DNA of 64,000 nt from Solicoccozyma terricola (Eukaryota > Basidiomycota > Tremellomycetes > Filobasidiales > Piskurozymaceae): positions 168,457 to 232,456 of the forward strand of contig BCLD01000024.1 of assembly GCA_001600875.1 (NCBI GenBank), in the 5' to 3' direction. Positions 46,032 to 56,853 of this stretch are shown in pieces. Below the pieces are notes generated by a model. The model ran no database searches and was not told the origin of the DNA. It was given only the letters and a program-made list of their open reading frames with translations. A program made the translations under genes and the position numbers. Position 1 is the stretch's first letter. Every line of letters begins with the position of its first letter.

Positions 46032-46467
46032 ACAAATGCGCAAAAATACGTAGTCTTTACATAGAGAATATTAACTGTCAACGAGATAGAGACCTCGCGC
46101 ATATTTTTCACCATCCATAACATGCTTCGCTATTCTCAATAACTATCTTCCCCTTTCCACCGACCAATCGTAATTGCCTGGAAGACGCGAGTTCATGAGG
46201 TCCATAGCTTGCCTTTTCAAGTTCATATTGGTTTGCAACAACTTTTTCCACTGTGACTTCTCCGCATCATTTCCTGCTGGTCGGTAAAGCTGATGGTTGG
46301 TTATCATGTCCCATAGGCATTCCAGTTGATAGTGTAGATGTGAGTCCTTGATGGATACTTGGCGGGTCAAGGAAAGGGATTAGAGAAAGGCGCTGTTCCA
46401 CAACAGAGATGAGACTGACATACCAAAGACTTTCTTCTGACCTATGTAACTTCTCCCGATGTGCTGG
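46032..46467. other. 3' region, possible last exon of the JmjC-like gene
   Basis: A minus-strand frame at 46143-46370 reads LHYQLECLWDMITNHQLYRP and looks protein-like. It may be a terminal exon of the JmjC-like gene, but I could not find a join that keeps frame. Otherwise nothing is seen. Confidence 0.35.
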
Positions 46468-48191
46468 CTACTCCACTGCCATATGGCACAGAGCAATCAG
46501 CGAGTTCAGAACAAACTCATTGGTATATCGAGTTGACTTGCCCTCCATTACCTGAACAGAGTTGGTCAAAGACATTGTTCCGTAATGAAAGAAGTGATGA
46601 CCAACCGCTATGACCGGACAAGGGCTGTAAACAGCATGAGATGTATCCGGAGGAAGAATGCTGAGGGACAGACGAATGTTATTTAACAATCAGCAAGATG
46701 GAGAGGAAAGGTAATCGAGGCGAACCAAGGACTTACAGGACATCACCCTGCAAAAGTACCTCTACGCAAACCTCTTGGGTAAATTCGTTTCGAAAGAACC
46801 ATAGCTTGCTACCATGAATGATCGCACCGCAATCTGTGTGCAACATCCTCCTCCATCTCGGTGAAACTCTGTATAGCGTCCAGCTGTTGACATGAGCACC
46901 CAGGGAGGGAATAGCTGTTGAATTTTGCGCTGATTTGCATATGTTCCATTTTCCTCTTGTCTCCTGGGATGCGGAATAGTGGGAGTTTGGATTCAGACAG
47001 TGGTTCCGTACCACTCAGAGCAAGTCTTTACTTACTTGCATAGCTCGTGGTACAGTGCCCGGATGTTGAGTTTCTCTGGATCACTGTCAATGACATTTGT
47101 TGCAGACAAACAATTGAACAGTTTACTCTGACGATTGGGGTCCGGTAACCTTGAAATGCACACCGATTTTATCTCGGTCAGGGTCTGTGGGGGGGGGGGG
47201 GGGTGATTCAGGTAATGTCAGTCAGATTTCCAGGAAGCCATAGCTAACGCGACCTGGGCGGTAATGGTTTCGCTGACCATATCTAACCTGCACTCACTCT
47301 GCACTTCATCCAAGGATGTGATTCCTGGTTGAAACCCAATAGAATTCCAAACACTCTCCATTTTCTCCATTGGCTTAGGAAGGTACCCTTTCCGGATGAC
47401 AAGAGGTACATGTTCTCTCCCCAAAAGGAGGAGTGGGGAGTATATGTCAGTCTCTGTAACGGATTGCCGACACGAATTTATGTTGCAAGTCCCAACATCT
47501 AACGAGCAGACTACTCAACCGCTTGACTCCTCGACTCGTCTCTAACGAAGATCTAACGTGGGGAACCACTCGCTTAACTCCTCGACTCAGCTCTAACAAA
47601 GCAAACCAACTGCTTGACTCCTTGACTGATCTCTAACGAAGTTCCAGCGAAGCAGCGTCCTTGACTGTCCTTGACTCGTCTCTAAAGAAACGCACGCTCG
47701 AGCACTCGAGTCTTCGATTCCTCTACTTCTCTCCACCGCAAAGCCTCCCCACCGCAGCCTCCCCAACACATCCGGCATTCCGACATCATAACACGGTCAG
47801 TCGCTCAGTATTGGACCAGCAGCACTCACTCTTTCTGTGAGGCATTCTTTCTGTTATCTAACCTAACCCAAGACGGTTTGCAATGATGCAACAAATTCAG
47901 GACAGTTGTCCTGTTCTCCCTTTCAATCTCATACATTGACTTGGAGCCAGAGTTATCCTGTATAGTACTGGGCTTGGGCGGAAATTCCAAGGTTGATAGA
48001 CACCCATTAACTGTGACTCGGTCCGTGAACACTGGTGGTACAGGAAGGGTTGTAGCGTTATAGTTGACCTCAATCGTGGTTGTTCTCGAAGGGTTGGGTT
48101 CGAGTGGTGGTGTTGGAAGTTGTAGTTGTGATCGCGATCGTGATCGAATCTTTGCCTGAGCTCTATCAGACTTGGATTTAAGTCTCTTCAT
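46468..48191 (-). pseudogene. JmjC/cupin-like protein gene with a frameshift
   Basis: The first exon at 47826-48191 is basic and disordered (MKRLKSKSDRAQAKIRSRSR). Later exons read VPLVIRKGYLP, then PWVLMSTAGRYTEFHRDGGG with the HxD pair of a JmjC/cupin iron site. After a frame change come HGSKLWFF, VCVEVLLQGDVLILPPDTSH and YSPCPVIAVGHHFFHYGTM, carrying the distal His. This set of motifs is common in fungal JmjC-domain proteins (2-oxoglutarate/Fe-dependent fold, often lacking proven demethylase activity). The frame breaks by one base in 46818-46830: TQIAV is followed by RSFMVAS instead of IIHGSK. No intron repairs it, so this is a pseudogene or a sequencing error. An intron of this gene has a pure-C polypyrimidine tract at 47190-47205. 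Exons at 46143-46370 may also belong to it. Confidence 0.55.
47505..47700. repeat. imperfect repeats of about 45-65 bp
   Basis: CTTGACTCCTCGACTCGTCTCTAACGAAG-type blocks recur four to five times with small changes (TTAACTCCTCGACTCAGCTC, TTGACTCCTTGACTGATCTC, CTTGACTCGTCTCTAAAG). The tract lies between two exons of the minus-strand JmjC-like gene and is probably intronic. Confidence 0.6.
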
Positions 48192-48362
48192 CTCCAGGTG
48201 GAAATGGCAGGCCTACACGCGGTCGTCATCGTCATCGCCATCATCATCATCATCATCATCATCAGCTTCTTCCCTAGCAGCAGCAGACCGGCCACTCACC
48301 TTCTTATCCCCTTGTGCCTCTGCCTGGCATCCGACGGTGTACTTGCATTTAGGCGTGGCAAA

Positions 48363-48466
48363 TGCCACAAATGCCACAAATGCCACGGAATGCCACTATT
48401 TCCGGTGGTATTCGCGATATTTTCGGTGGCATGAGGTGACGTGGCATGACGTGGCATGACGTGGCA
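48363..48466. promoter_or_regulatory. TGCCAC / GTGGCA inverted array with three TGACGTGGCA boxes
   Basis: TGCCAC occurs at 48363, 48372, 48381 and 48391; its complement GTGGCA occurs at 48426, 48441, 48451 and 48461. The last three form a perfect 10-bp tandem TGACGTGGCA (48437-48466). TGACGTGG is the core of CRE/UPRE-type bZIP sites. The array sits between the minus gene starting at 48191 and the plus frame at 48606, so it could be a divergent promoter element or a cruciform. Confidence 0.5.
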
Positions 48467-48605
48467 GTGGCGAACAGAGATCCATCCTAGGAACGTCTAC
48501 GCAGGTATCTGATACCAAGGCAGTCAGCATAGTTGCACATGAGCTAGACCTCCAACCTTTGTATTTAATTGAGTGAAGCGTTCGAGTATAGATCTATTGA
48601 GGGCC

Positions 48606-48863
48606 ATGGTACCGCCCGGCCACGCTGGACTTCAAGATCGTCGGACCCATCCATCAGATCGCCCGTTTTCCACCGGCTCTTTGTCGGCTCCTCGGAGAAC
48701 CTCATTCGGGAATCGTCATATTAATGTAGATATTGCAATCAATTCTACTACGCCGTTATTGTCTACTCCAGCAAAACGAAACAAAGTTACTAGACTCGAG
48801 AAGAGGGAAGAACAGATGGCCGAAAAACAGAACCCTAGACGGGGATCAGATGGAAGACGATGA
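48606..48863 (+). CDS. small basic protein or first exon, unrecognised
   Basis: Open frame of 85 codons, MVPPGHAGLQDRRTHPSDRP onward, with an in-frame earlier ATG at 48573. Composition is basic and Ser/Pro-rich, ending TRLEKREEQMAEKQ with heptad-like charge. It could be the first exon of a longer gene whose remainder is lost in the gap that starts at 48977. No family recognised. Confidence 0.3.
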   Translation: MVPPGHAGLQDRRTHPSDRPFSTGSLSAPRRTSFGNRHINVDIAINSTTPLLSTPAKRNKVTRLEKREEQMAEKQNPRRGSDGRR

Positions 48864-48891
48864 CATCCCGCGGTTCATCTTGGCTTTATTC

Positions 48892-48976
48892 CTCGGGGGG
48901 GGGGGCATGACATCCTTTGGGGGGGGGGGCCATTCCTTCCTCGGGGGGGGGGGAAGAAAGATCCAAGGGGGGGGGG
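48892..48976. repeat. four G10 runs leading into the gap
   Basis: Runs of about ten G occur at roughly 48895, 48918, 48944 and 48967, separated by 13-17 bp of different sequence that repeats TTCCTC and CATCC/AAGATCC elements. The last run abuts the N gap. This is strong G-quadruplex potential and a plausible cause of the assembly break. Confidence 0.8.
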
Positions 48977-49207
48977 NNNNNNNNNNNNNNNNNNNNNNNN
49001 NNNNNNNNNNNNNNNNNNNNNNNNNNNNNNNNNNNNNNNNNNNNNNNNNNNNNNNNNNNNNNNNNNNNNNNNNNNNNNNNNNNNNNNNNNNNNNNNNNNN
49101 NNNNNNNNNNNNNNNNNNNNNNNNNNNNNNNNNNNNNNNNNNNNNNNNNNNNNNNNNNNNNNNNNNNNNNNNNNNNNNNNNNNNNNNNNNNNNNNNNNNN
49201 NNNNNNN
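48977..49207. other. assembly gap, 231 N
   Basis: Unknown bases flanked on both sides by G runs. It removes the 3' end of the coiled-coil gene on the minus strand. Confidence 0.95.
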
Positions 49208-50326
49208 GGGGGAACGAAACGCCAACACAGGTCAGTTCAATATCTTGTCTGCTCGGGGAATTGTACGGTACACACTCTGCCTCACCTTTATCATCTTCAT
49301 GTAGCGTTCTTGAACGGCCTTGGTTGCGATGAATTCTCGCTCTACCGCATCGCAGGCAAGGTCTTTGTCTAGGAACCTTGAGTAACAAAGAGATCAATCC
49401 AAGCTTCGAGAAGTGTAGCTCGGGAAGCATCAACCACATGGACAATACTCACAGCGGTTTCAGCAAAGAAAGCTCAGCCTTTGTCGTGTTGACCTGTTGC
49501 TGAAGTGTCTGAATGTACTCGTTCAGAAAAGTGTTGGTCCTTTCCCATTCCTCGTTTGCCACTTTTTGATCTTGCATTTTGGCCTCGAGATCCTCAGCAG
49601 AAAGTCTGGTGGACAAGATCTTGTCCAAAGAACTCAAGGAGTCAGTGAGTTGACGGTTTGAAATGTTGACCACATCGAGACTTTCAAGAAGCTGAAATGA
49701 CACGAGTATATCAGTAAGGGAAAGGGGTGGGTGGGTTCCTTTCGGTAACATCATCATAATGAACACTCACACGAGCCCTTTCTTTATCAGCCGCCTTGTT
49801 CCGCTTGTCCACCTCCTCGTAGAGATCGATGAGGTCGTTCTCCAACTGAGAAAGGGTGATAGACAGGTAAGCTGGACGGACGTATGAAGCACATCCTATA
49901 ACCCCTTACGGCAACCTGCGAACGCATCTCCTCCAGTCCTTCTTCACTGAACACCGCATCATCATCATCACCATCCTCGTCCTCAAGGCTATCCTTGGCA
50001 ACAATTGGCACCGCTCCCTCAGTGACAGCGTTCACTGGCACATTAACCTTCCCAACCTCTTCTATTTCTTTGCGGGTTTCGAAGATGGAAGCTGGTGTGG
50101 TAGGAATAGGAGAAGGAAGTGGACTGGATTCGATGATGTGAGCTTGAGGAGAAGGGACGGGGTTGGCTGGAGTCGCAGTTGTGTACTCCATGAGGTTGGC
50201 CTGTGGCTGCATTGTGAACCGAGGATAGCTGTCTGTCCCGTTGGGTGTTGTAGGATAGGGAATGGATGTAGGATGGGGAATGTACGATGGGGGGGGGGGG
50301 GACACCGGGTGTATACCAGGAGTCAA
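49208..50326 (-). CDS. coiled-coil protein, 3' end lost in gap
   Basis: From MTPGIHPVSPPPPSYIPHP the first 100 residues are Pro/Thr-rich and disordered. Then comes an acidic stretch (SLEDEDGDDDDAVFSEEGLE), then a predicted long coiled coil across four exons: LENDLIDLYEEVDKRNKAA, LLESLDVVNISNRQLTDSL, KVANEEWERTNTFLNEYIQT and DKDLACDAVEREFIATKAV. Introns with GTAAGG, GTGAGT and GTGAGT donors preserve the heptad pattern; the acceptor CTCAAG near 49375 is needed for the last one. Exons continue into the gap at 49207. Start 50326 follows a run of twelve to thirteen C within codons 9-13, so the N-terminal frame could be misread. A scaffold or tethering role is only a guess. Confidence 0.55.
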
Positions 50327-50576
50327 TGCGGACTGACTGCATGTTTATGGCTGTCGAAACGCGTATTTTGCATGCATACCCTGGTGCGCGTTTGATCCGT
50401 CTCCGTCGATCTGCCTCTGATCCACGGGTGCCCAGAAATCGGTCAAAGACGGGGGACAGTCTAAGGGCAGAGGATGAACCAACTGTCTACCTGCCTCCCG
50501 TATTAACATCCAACATAATCGTCGGTGGGAGGCAATGGGTGGCGGTGGGAGGGGGAGGTGTAACATCGATGGCAGA

Positions 50577-50662
50577 GGAGGGGAGGGGAGGTAAGGGGAG
50601 GGGAGGTAAGGGGAGGTAAGGGGAGGGGAGGTAAGGGAAGGGGGAGGGGAGGGGAGGGGAGG
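50577..50662. repeat. GGGGAGGTAA purine minisatellite
   Basis: Tandem GGGGAGGGGAGGTAA units and GGGGA pentamers on the plus strand. It lies upstream of the gene starting at 50899 and could form triplex or quadruplex DNA. Confidence 0.85.
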
Positions 50663-50898
50663 CAAAGCATTGCAAAGGATCCCTTTCGTGAGTTGTCCCT
50701 GCTATCGTCCCTTTCCTATCATCCCTTTACTAGCGATGCATTTGTTTTCATATTCAGGACATGGGTATATAGGGATATCTCTCCGTCAGACAGCACCCTT
50801 TCGCGAGACCCCAGCTCAACGTCTCTCACCTATCTCGCCCCCACCTACATTCCCTCTCCGGCGCAAATACACCCACACCCACCCCCACACACCTCATC

Positions 50899-52996
50899 AT
50901 GCAAGGCTCTCGATTCCATGACCTTTGGTCGGCTTCCAATATTCGCAAGAAACTTACGTCTAGCAAGTCTCGCGATCGATTGGTCTCGCTTTCTACTTCT
51001 AGACCTTCCGAATATGTGATGGGACATGTGAACAGTAGTATCATTATTGTTAGGCACAGTGGCGGTGACGGTGAGAGTGGTGGTGGTGGACGTGTCGGTG
51101 GTGGTGGGAGACGATGGATTGGTGAAAGGAAGATGTCGAGCAACTCGTTGTTCTCGTTGGCTAGTTCTGGTGTCCGGGGTGGTTATCGTGACGATCATGG
51201 TCACACTGGTGGTGGTGGTGGTTATTCTGTCGGTTATGCTGCTGGTCGACGTCGAGCAACATCTTCCAATTCCTCCATGTCCTCCTCAAACTATTCAACA
51301 ACCACTTCCATCCCAACTCATCCTTTTCTGAACTCTGCTGCGAGTAACATGTACAACCAACAAGATGGCTTGGAGATGCTAGATGACCAAGGTGACGAAG
51401 GTGATAGCTCCTTTGTAAGTGTGAATATGATTTCCGAAGACGACCTTGCCGGGGCACTTCAGCATGGTAAGTCGCTGTCGTTTTGACATCTCGGTTGCAA
51501 GATTGACAGCTAAGCATTTACTGCTTCCGACAGTCAAGGACAAGAAGAAAGCCAAGATGCTGGTGAGTTGTTAAATTCAGATGGTACGCCGCTGTTGCTC
51601 ATAGGTGGCAGCCTACGCGTACTCCTTCAATGCTCTCAGCAAATGGCGTTGGAACCTGTGAAAATATTCCTCCTTGATTTGATGCACATCGATGGAGACT
51701 TGGTGGAGACAACAGTACTGGTAAGTGTTCGGTTATTCTTGACATGCGACTCCCTTGCCAACCATGTTGACGGCGTTTCTTCTTTTTTGGCCGGCTTCTG
51801 TGCTTGTCTGTCAGCCATGGAACCTGGACGTAAAGCTTCTCGAGAAGTTGGAAGCACTTGAGCGGGTATTTGGTGAAGGTCCAGAAATCAAGTGAGTAGA
51901 GGCTGGACTTTTTTCATAGAGTCGGATCATTCTTTGGACTGACTTCGCTCGCTGTACCCTGATCGTAAAAAGGTACATCACAAACGAATTTCACACTACC
52001 ATCGCCCTCATCCCACGATATGGTCATTCTGCCGAAGAAAGCCGTAAACGCATCAACCACTTTCTCAAATCTGTGGACCGACTCCTCAAGGCTCTTTGCT
52101 CTATCGAGATGACTGTTCTGCCTACTCCTCTCCCTGCAAAGGACGTCGTCTCATGTGGCGATCCCCAGAACCTGGCATTCCTGCCACCTCTGCGAATCTC
52201 TAGTAGCTTCCCCGAGTTCACGCAGGGAATGAAGGATGATTTAGCAGAAGGATTTTCAGCGGGTCAAGGTGGTGAAGGCGGGCGTCAGAGTAGCACGTCG
52301 ATGGTCGATCGTGGACATCCGCTGGCAATGCCGTCCTCAAGGATTCCTCCTCCGTCAGATGGTGAGGTCGCTTCAAGGATATCTTCCCCGCCACCACCAA
52401 ACAATTCGTTCACCATCTCATCCTCCCGCATTCCTCCGCCGTCCATTACATCACGCATCCCTAAAGGGTCAGGTATCTACACGGCCCCTCGAGGACCTTG
52501 CATTGGAGTTCCAAATGCGCCAACGGAGGATTGGCAGCCTTCGTCTCGATCGCTTATCTGTCAAGATCAAGCCTCGCCGCTAGTCGTGCCAATCATGCTG
52601 AAAGATCAACCTGCACCTCGTTCATTATTGAAGGCGAGTCCACTCGAGCGAACGACATCGGGATTGAATCGACAGAATGCTGTCAAGAAAAGCAAATCGA
52701 CCAGGACAAACGAGTGTCAAAAGGTTGTTCTTCCACCGGCCTCGCCGCTGCCGCCGACGACGACGACACCTGCGTCTACGCCCCACAAGCGTCGCTTCAA
52801 CCTTAGAAAAGTGCTAGCGCGTACGCCGCCTCATCGCGCGACAACGTCTGTGCCCATGCCCACAGAAGCTACTGGAGGAGACAAGGTCTTCGGGCAGTAC
52901 AGGTCCATGGCTGTCGTCAGGTATGATGATGGGCCCGATACGAAGACTGGTTATGGGAGATCGGATGGGAAGCGGATGCATGTGGGGAGGATGTGA
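50899..52996 (+). CDS. large Ser/Gly- and Pro-rich protein, unrecognised
   Basis: About five exons. Exon 1 (MQGSRFHDLWSASNIRKKLT onward) includes Gly-rich tracts encoded by GGTGGT repeats and ends in an acidic GDEGDSSFVSVNMISEDD segment. Short exons encode VKDKKKAKML and MALEPVKIFLLDLMHIDGDL, then PWNLDVKLLEKLEALERVFG, YITNEFHTTIALIPRYGHS and KRINHFLKSVDRLLKALCS. The helical central part (about residues 200-290) is ordered; the 250 C-terminal residues are disordered, with repeats of (S)SRIPPPS and a basic PHKRRFNLRKVL. Splices use GTAAGT or GTGAGT donors and the frame is consistent. No domain is recognised. The ordered central helices flanked by disorder suggest a protein-interaction or scaffold role. 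Confidence 0.6.
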
Positions 52997-52999
52997 GAT

Positions 53000-53316
53000 A
53001 TACCTTCGTTCGTTGATGTAATCGTTTCTGCGCTCTGCTGGTTATTCCCTTATGATATCATTCTTTGGATTCTATAAACGAAAGCATGTCATCATATACT
53101 CTTCACTTCTCCGACCCTGCTGTCCTTATCATCTACGCTTTCACTCTTCTCGGTTTTGCAAACGAAATCATGTCATCAGATATGGAGAGAGCGACCAAAA
53201 GGGGACAGATCGGGAAAGTCTATACTACGAGCAAAGAGCGGAGAGAGAGTACGAGCCAGAGAGAGAGAGAGCGCGCCTGTTATGGAAAGCCAGAGAATAT
53301 TGGAAACCGAGGCAAT
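53000..53316. other. convergent intergenic interval
   Basis: Between the 3' ends of two unrecognised genes. A GTTTTGCAAACGAAATCATGTCATCA block echoes TTCTATAAACGAAAGCATGTCATCA 75 bp upstream, indicating a small old duplication. A GAGAGAGAGAGC stretch lies near 53260. No gene seen. Confidence 0.45.
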
Positions 53317-54644
53317 TTAGGAAGCGTAACCGGCCTGTATATAATAGGAAAGAATAAACACATCCCAATGAGCAACGTTGCAAGAGTTTTCATCATCAGT
53401 CTCACCGCCACTCACTGCTTCCTCTTTCCTCTTCCTCATCCGCTCCTTTATGAGGTTCAGCTTCTCTTCTCTCTCCTTTTCCCTCTGCTCGGCTTCCTTT
53501 CTAGCATTCTCTCGTCGACGCTCTTGATGCATCCTTCTCTCTTCCTGCATCCCAAGCTCTTTAGCCCTGCGTGCTGGATCGGCACCGGTCTCAGCTGGTC
53601 CAATGGTTTGTTCGTTCACAAAAATAACATTGCGGCTGAAACCCAGTTGCTGTTTGTCAGGGGAAAGAGAAGAGACCCAAGGAGGTTTCTTATCAGCTTC
53701 TGTTGAAAAATATGAGGAGAAGTCCATAACTTACAGCTTTTGCTAACGCTTGCTTTGATTTGGGAGAAGGCGCAAATCCTTTACTCTGCCAAGCCACCTC
53801 TTCACCTTCGTTTTTATCATACAACTCCTTCCTACCCTCTTCGATGCTACCGATTTCTGTATCTTCACCTCCCCTTCTTGTCGCATATCCATCGAGTTTG
53901 ACGTACATGGGGACAGGTTCAGTTCGGAGTTGAGCTTTGGTCGTTGGAGTGAGGGAATTGATGTTGAAGTTTACCGCAGAGGCCGTGGTGCTGACGACGA
54001 CTTGAGGATTGACCGGAGGATTGACGACTTGGGGGTTGGCCAGGGGAATTCGCTGAGTGACAGCAGCCAAGACGTTGGCAAAGGCCGCCAGAGGGTTGGA
54101 GGTGGCGGCGGCAGGTCGAGTGATAGAGGGGGGTTGACTCAGATTTGATGTGGATGAAATAGTGGGGGTAGTTGTGGGTCCTTCGTTTTGAAGATGATTA
54201 GGCGGACGATCCGGAATAGAGGAGGGAGCGACGATTGCAGGAATGTCGCTTGCGAGGTTGATATCGCGGGGGAAACCAGCATCCAGTACCATCTCGGATG
54301 GATTGACCGTGACCTTGGGTTGAACAAGCAAGACCGTGGATGGATCATCGACCACGACCTCGGCTGAATTGATTGGACGACCTCCGATGACTCCATGAAC
54401 GATAGAGTCAACGTCCTCCTTTTCAGCATCCTCCTTCGCATTATCCTCCTTCGCATTATCCCCCTTCTTGCCGTCAACATTGTCATTGCGTTTCTCTCCA
54501 ATCATCAATCGACCTAGGATATCTGTCATGGAAATCATCAGGACTAGATACCATGGTCAATCCAGCCTGCTCGCCCAAACACTCACCGTCTACCTTTGTG
54601 CGGCGACGAGTGTTTCGAGCGGGTGTGTCGAAGGGGGTGGACAT
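53317..54644 (-). CDS. acidic/charged coiled-coil protein, unrecognised
   Basis: Three exons: 54581-54644 (MSTPFDTPARNTRRRTKVD), about 53750-54516 and 53317-53714. Introns begin GTGAGT and GTAAGT and splice in frame. The middle region is disordered with KEDNAKEDAEKEDVD repeats and Pro/Thr-rich sequence. A compact motif, KKPPWVSSLSPDKQQLG, and VIFVNEQTIGPAETG follow. The C-terminal 80 residues are a highly charged single helix (RRRENARKEAEQREKEREEK). The basic N-terminus and charged helix suggest a nuclear or RNA-bound protein, without family assignment. The plus-strand frames over the same interval (53065-53706) are shadows. Confidence 0.6.
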
Positions 54645-55363
54645 TTTGAGTGAATATTGGACTATGATGTGGTGAAGAGCGAAATTTGGTTCGTGGGGGA
54701 GTAAAGAATGGATGGATGGATGGATGAATGGAATATGCAGGGGAACAAGGTCGCGTGGGTTGTAAGATATATATGACCCGTTGGATCAGGGAATGGGAGG
54801 GGATGGGAGGGGAGGGGAGGGGAGGGGAGGGGAGGTGCATGCCAAAAGAAAAGCATGGGACACGATAATCACAAGGAGGTGCATCAGTGGGAGCTATATG
54901 TCGGGAGGAAGATCGGTGACGATCGAATCATGAAACAAGTGCTCCGCTTCCCTTCCTGCCTCTGACTTTGGCTCTGCTTGCGGACTGTCGACCAAAAGGA
55001 GAACGTTAGTTCTCGTCAGCCACCTGTCAGCCACCAACCTCCCTATCAGTCCTTTCCTCGCGAGAGACATATCCGTGGGCTCCGAACTCGCTTTGTTCGT
55101 CAGCTTCCCGTTCTCGTTCTCTTCTTCCCTCGATGTTCGGCTCGAGGCAGCTGATTCGAGAACGAACTCCGGCCACCTCTAGACAACAGGGCTCCTGTCC
55201 TCGACCTGGTATTGAGAGATACAGATGGCGAGGGCGAGGGTGCCAATTCGCAAGAGGTTTCTCATGATCATGATATCAACGAATTTATATATCAAATGTA
55301 GCCTGGAATGGGGAGCTGGCACCTTGTCTCTCGAAAACAAGGCTCTTGGCTGTTCACCTCCTA
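54645..55363. other. intergenic, no gene seen
   Basis: Promoter of the charged coiled-coil gene (ending at 54644) and 3' region of the next minus gene. Contains a GGATGGATGGATGAATGG repeat at about 54709-54729 and GGGGAGGGGAGG repeats at 54790-54835. Several GAACTCG/CGAGAAC blocks at 55080-55170 are not explained. Confidence 0.45.
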
Positions 55364-56126
55364 TCAATCCTTACTGACGCGAGGTGCACTCCCCTCTACA
55401 CTCGCAGCACCCGCATCAATCTCCGGCGCCACAACAGTATCGGAGACGTGCTGACTGGTAACCAGGGTGAGTATACCGAGTCCTGCGAGGGAAAAGCAAA
55501 TATAAGTTTCGAGTTTGTGGGATAGGAAACAGGGATTCGTTCAGTGAAAGCACACACTCACCATACGTGATCTCATCATTGTCTTCATCAGCTACGTCCT
55601 TTTCTCCATCTTGAATGACACCATTGAGCTTCTGGACTTGAATCCCAGCGCCATTCTTGACAAGCTGACGAAGAATAATTCGTTCCTTCTTCTCCTTCCT
55701 TGCTTTCATCAGCCTGGCAAGTGCCGCTGCTTTTGTAGCCTTGTCGTTGGAAGATCGGTCTTTCATTGGCCCTGTGGGATGAGGTATCGAGTATCGGGAG
55801 AAGGGGGGGGGGAGAAGGGGGTAATGGCATGGATAAGGGGAGATAAACAGGAAAAAGGGCGGAATGAGTCAGTATATAGAAAACTTTCACTCAAGCAGGT
55901 GACGGCGGAGGGTGGGAGAATTGAATAACTCGCCTTGTACAATGTAACTGTGCTTATATGATTGCAGCTCCTTGACTTCGCGTTCAATGGATGTGGTTCC
56001 GGCACCGGCAAGTGAATTGGAATCAGGAACCGATTCATCCTCGCTGGTCTCCCACCCGTCTTCGCTGGCTGATGAGGTGCAGTCGGAAGATGAGTCGGAG
56101 AAGGAAGAGGCAACTGTTCTGGCCAT
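55364..56126 (-). CDS. small acidic/helical protein, unrecognised, with a GC-AG intron
   Basis: Three exons. Exon 1 starts MARTVASSFSDSSSDC and is very Ser/Asp/Glu-rich (EDGWETSEDESVPDSNSLAG). The first intron has a GCGAGT donor after TACAAG and an acceptor CCCACAG, with a C/G run before it; it joins YIVQ to GPMKDRSSNDKA in frame. Exon 2 is a basic helix (ARLMKARKEKKERIILRQLV) followed by an acidic DEDNDEITYG. Exon 3 reads LGILTLVTSQHVSDTVVAPE and ends at a stop at 55364. Joined protein of about 165 residues. I do not recognise it; basic and acidic segments suggest a nuclear cofactor. Confidence 0.6.
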
Positions 56127-56853
56127 TGGTTTATTGATGAGTTTGGTGTAAGAAGACGAAGGTCAATATGGAGTAGAAGGGGAGAGAAGTGCTGGGGAAC
56201 AGAGGTGCGGGAAGAAAAGGCGTGTTGATTTAACTACTCTGAGGTCATCCTTGTCATCCTCGTTTTCCCGATCACGGCTGAAACACACCATGTCCTCTTG
56301 AAAATGCTAATCAATGCCGATCGAGTTATTGCCATTGAATGCCTGAGGTGAATTTTGGTTGAAACATTGCCTCCTCCAACCCGAAGGGCAGACAACATCG
56401 GCCCCTTGGCAATCGATGGCTGTAGGGGATTGTCGGGATGAAGAGGGGAGGCAGATCCCCACTCCGTATTGCCACGTTCGTTTCGCCACTCGCCTCATAA
56501 TCGCGGTTTCTTCCCACAGTTCCTGGCTCCATTCATGTCTCCTGGACTTGATCTATTGGTACCCTCCGCTCGTGACTCTCAACTCCAAGCTCGGTCGTAC
56601 CCATCCAAATACATCAGGATCAACCAAAACAAAACAAAAGCGGATGTTCCTCCTCCTCCTCCAGATTCCCAGGTCGATTCGTTATGGAGAATGCATCGAG
56701 GTCCTCTCATCCCCTCAACTTCCACGACGCAGTTCCTTGCACAAGCCAGCGGCAGCGAAGGATTGGCAAAGAGCAGCAAGAGCACATATATGTATAACCC
56801 AAAACATCTGATACCTTCACGGAGCAGTCATCCAGAGAGTCGCATCCCCCCCA
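56127..56853. other. intergenic, no supported gene
   Basis: Upstream of the small acidic/helical gene and downstream of the large minus-strand gene. Plus-strand frames at 56359-56870 are open but show no motif or intron support. Confidence 0.4.

Noticed and set aside
53065..53706. 213-codon plus-strand frame
   Set aside because: It is antisense to the well-supported charged-helix exon of the minus-strand gene.
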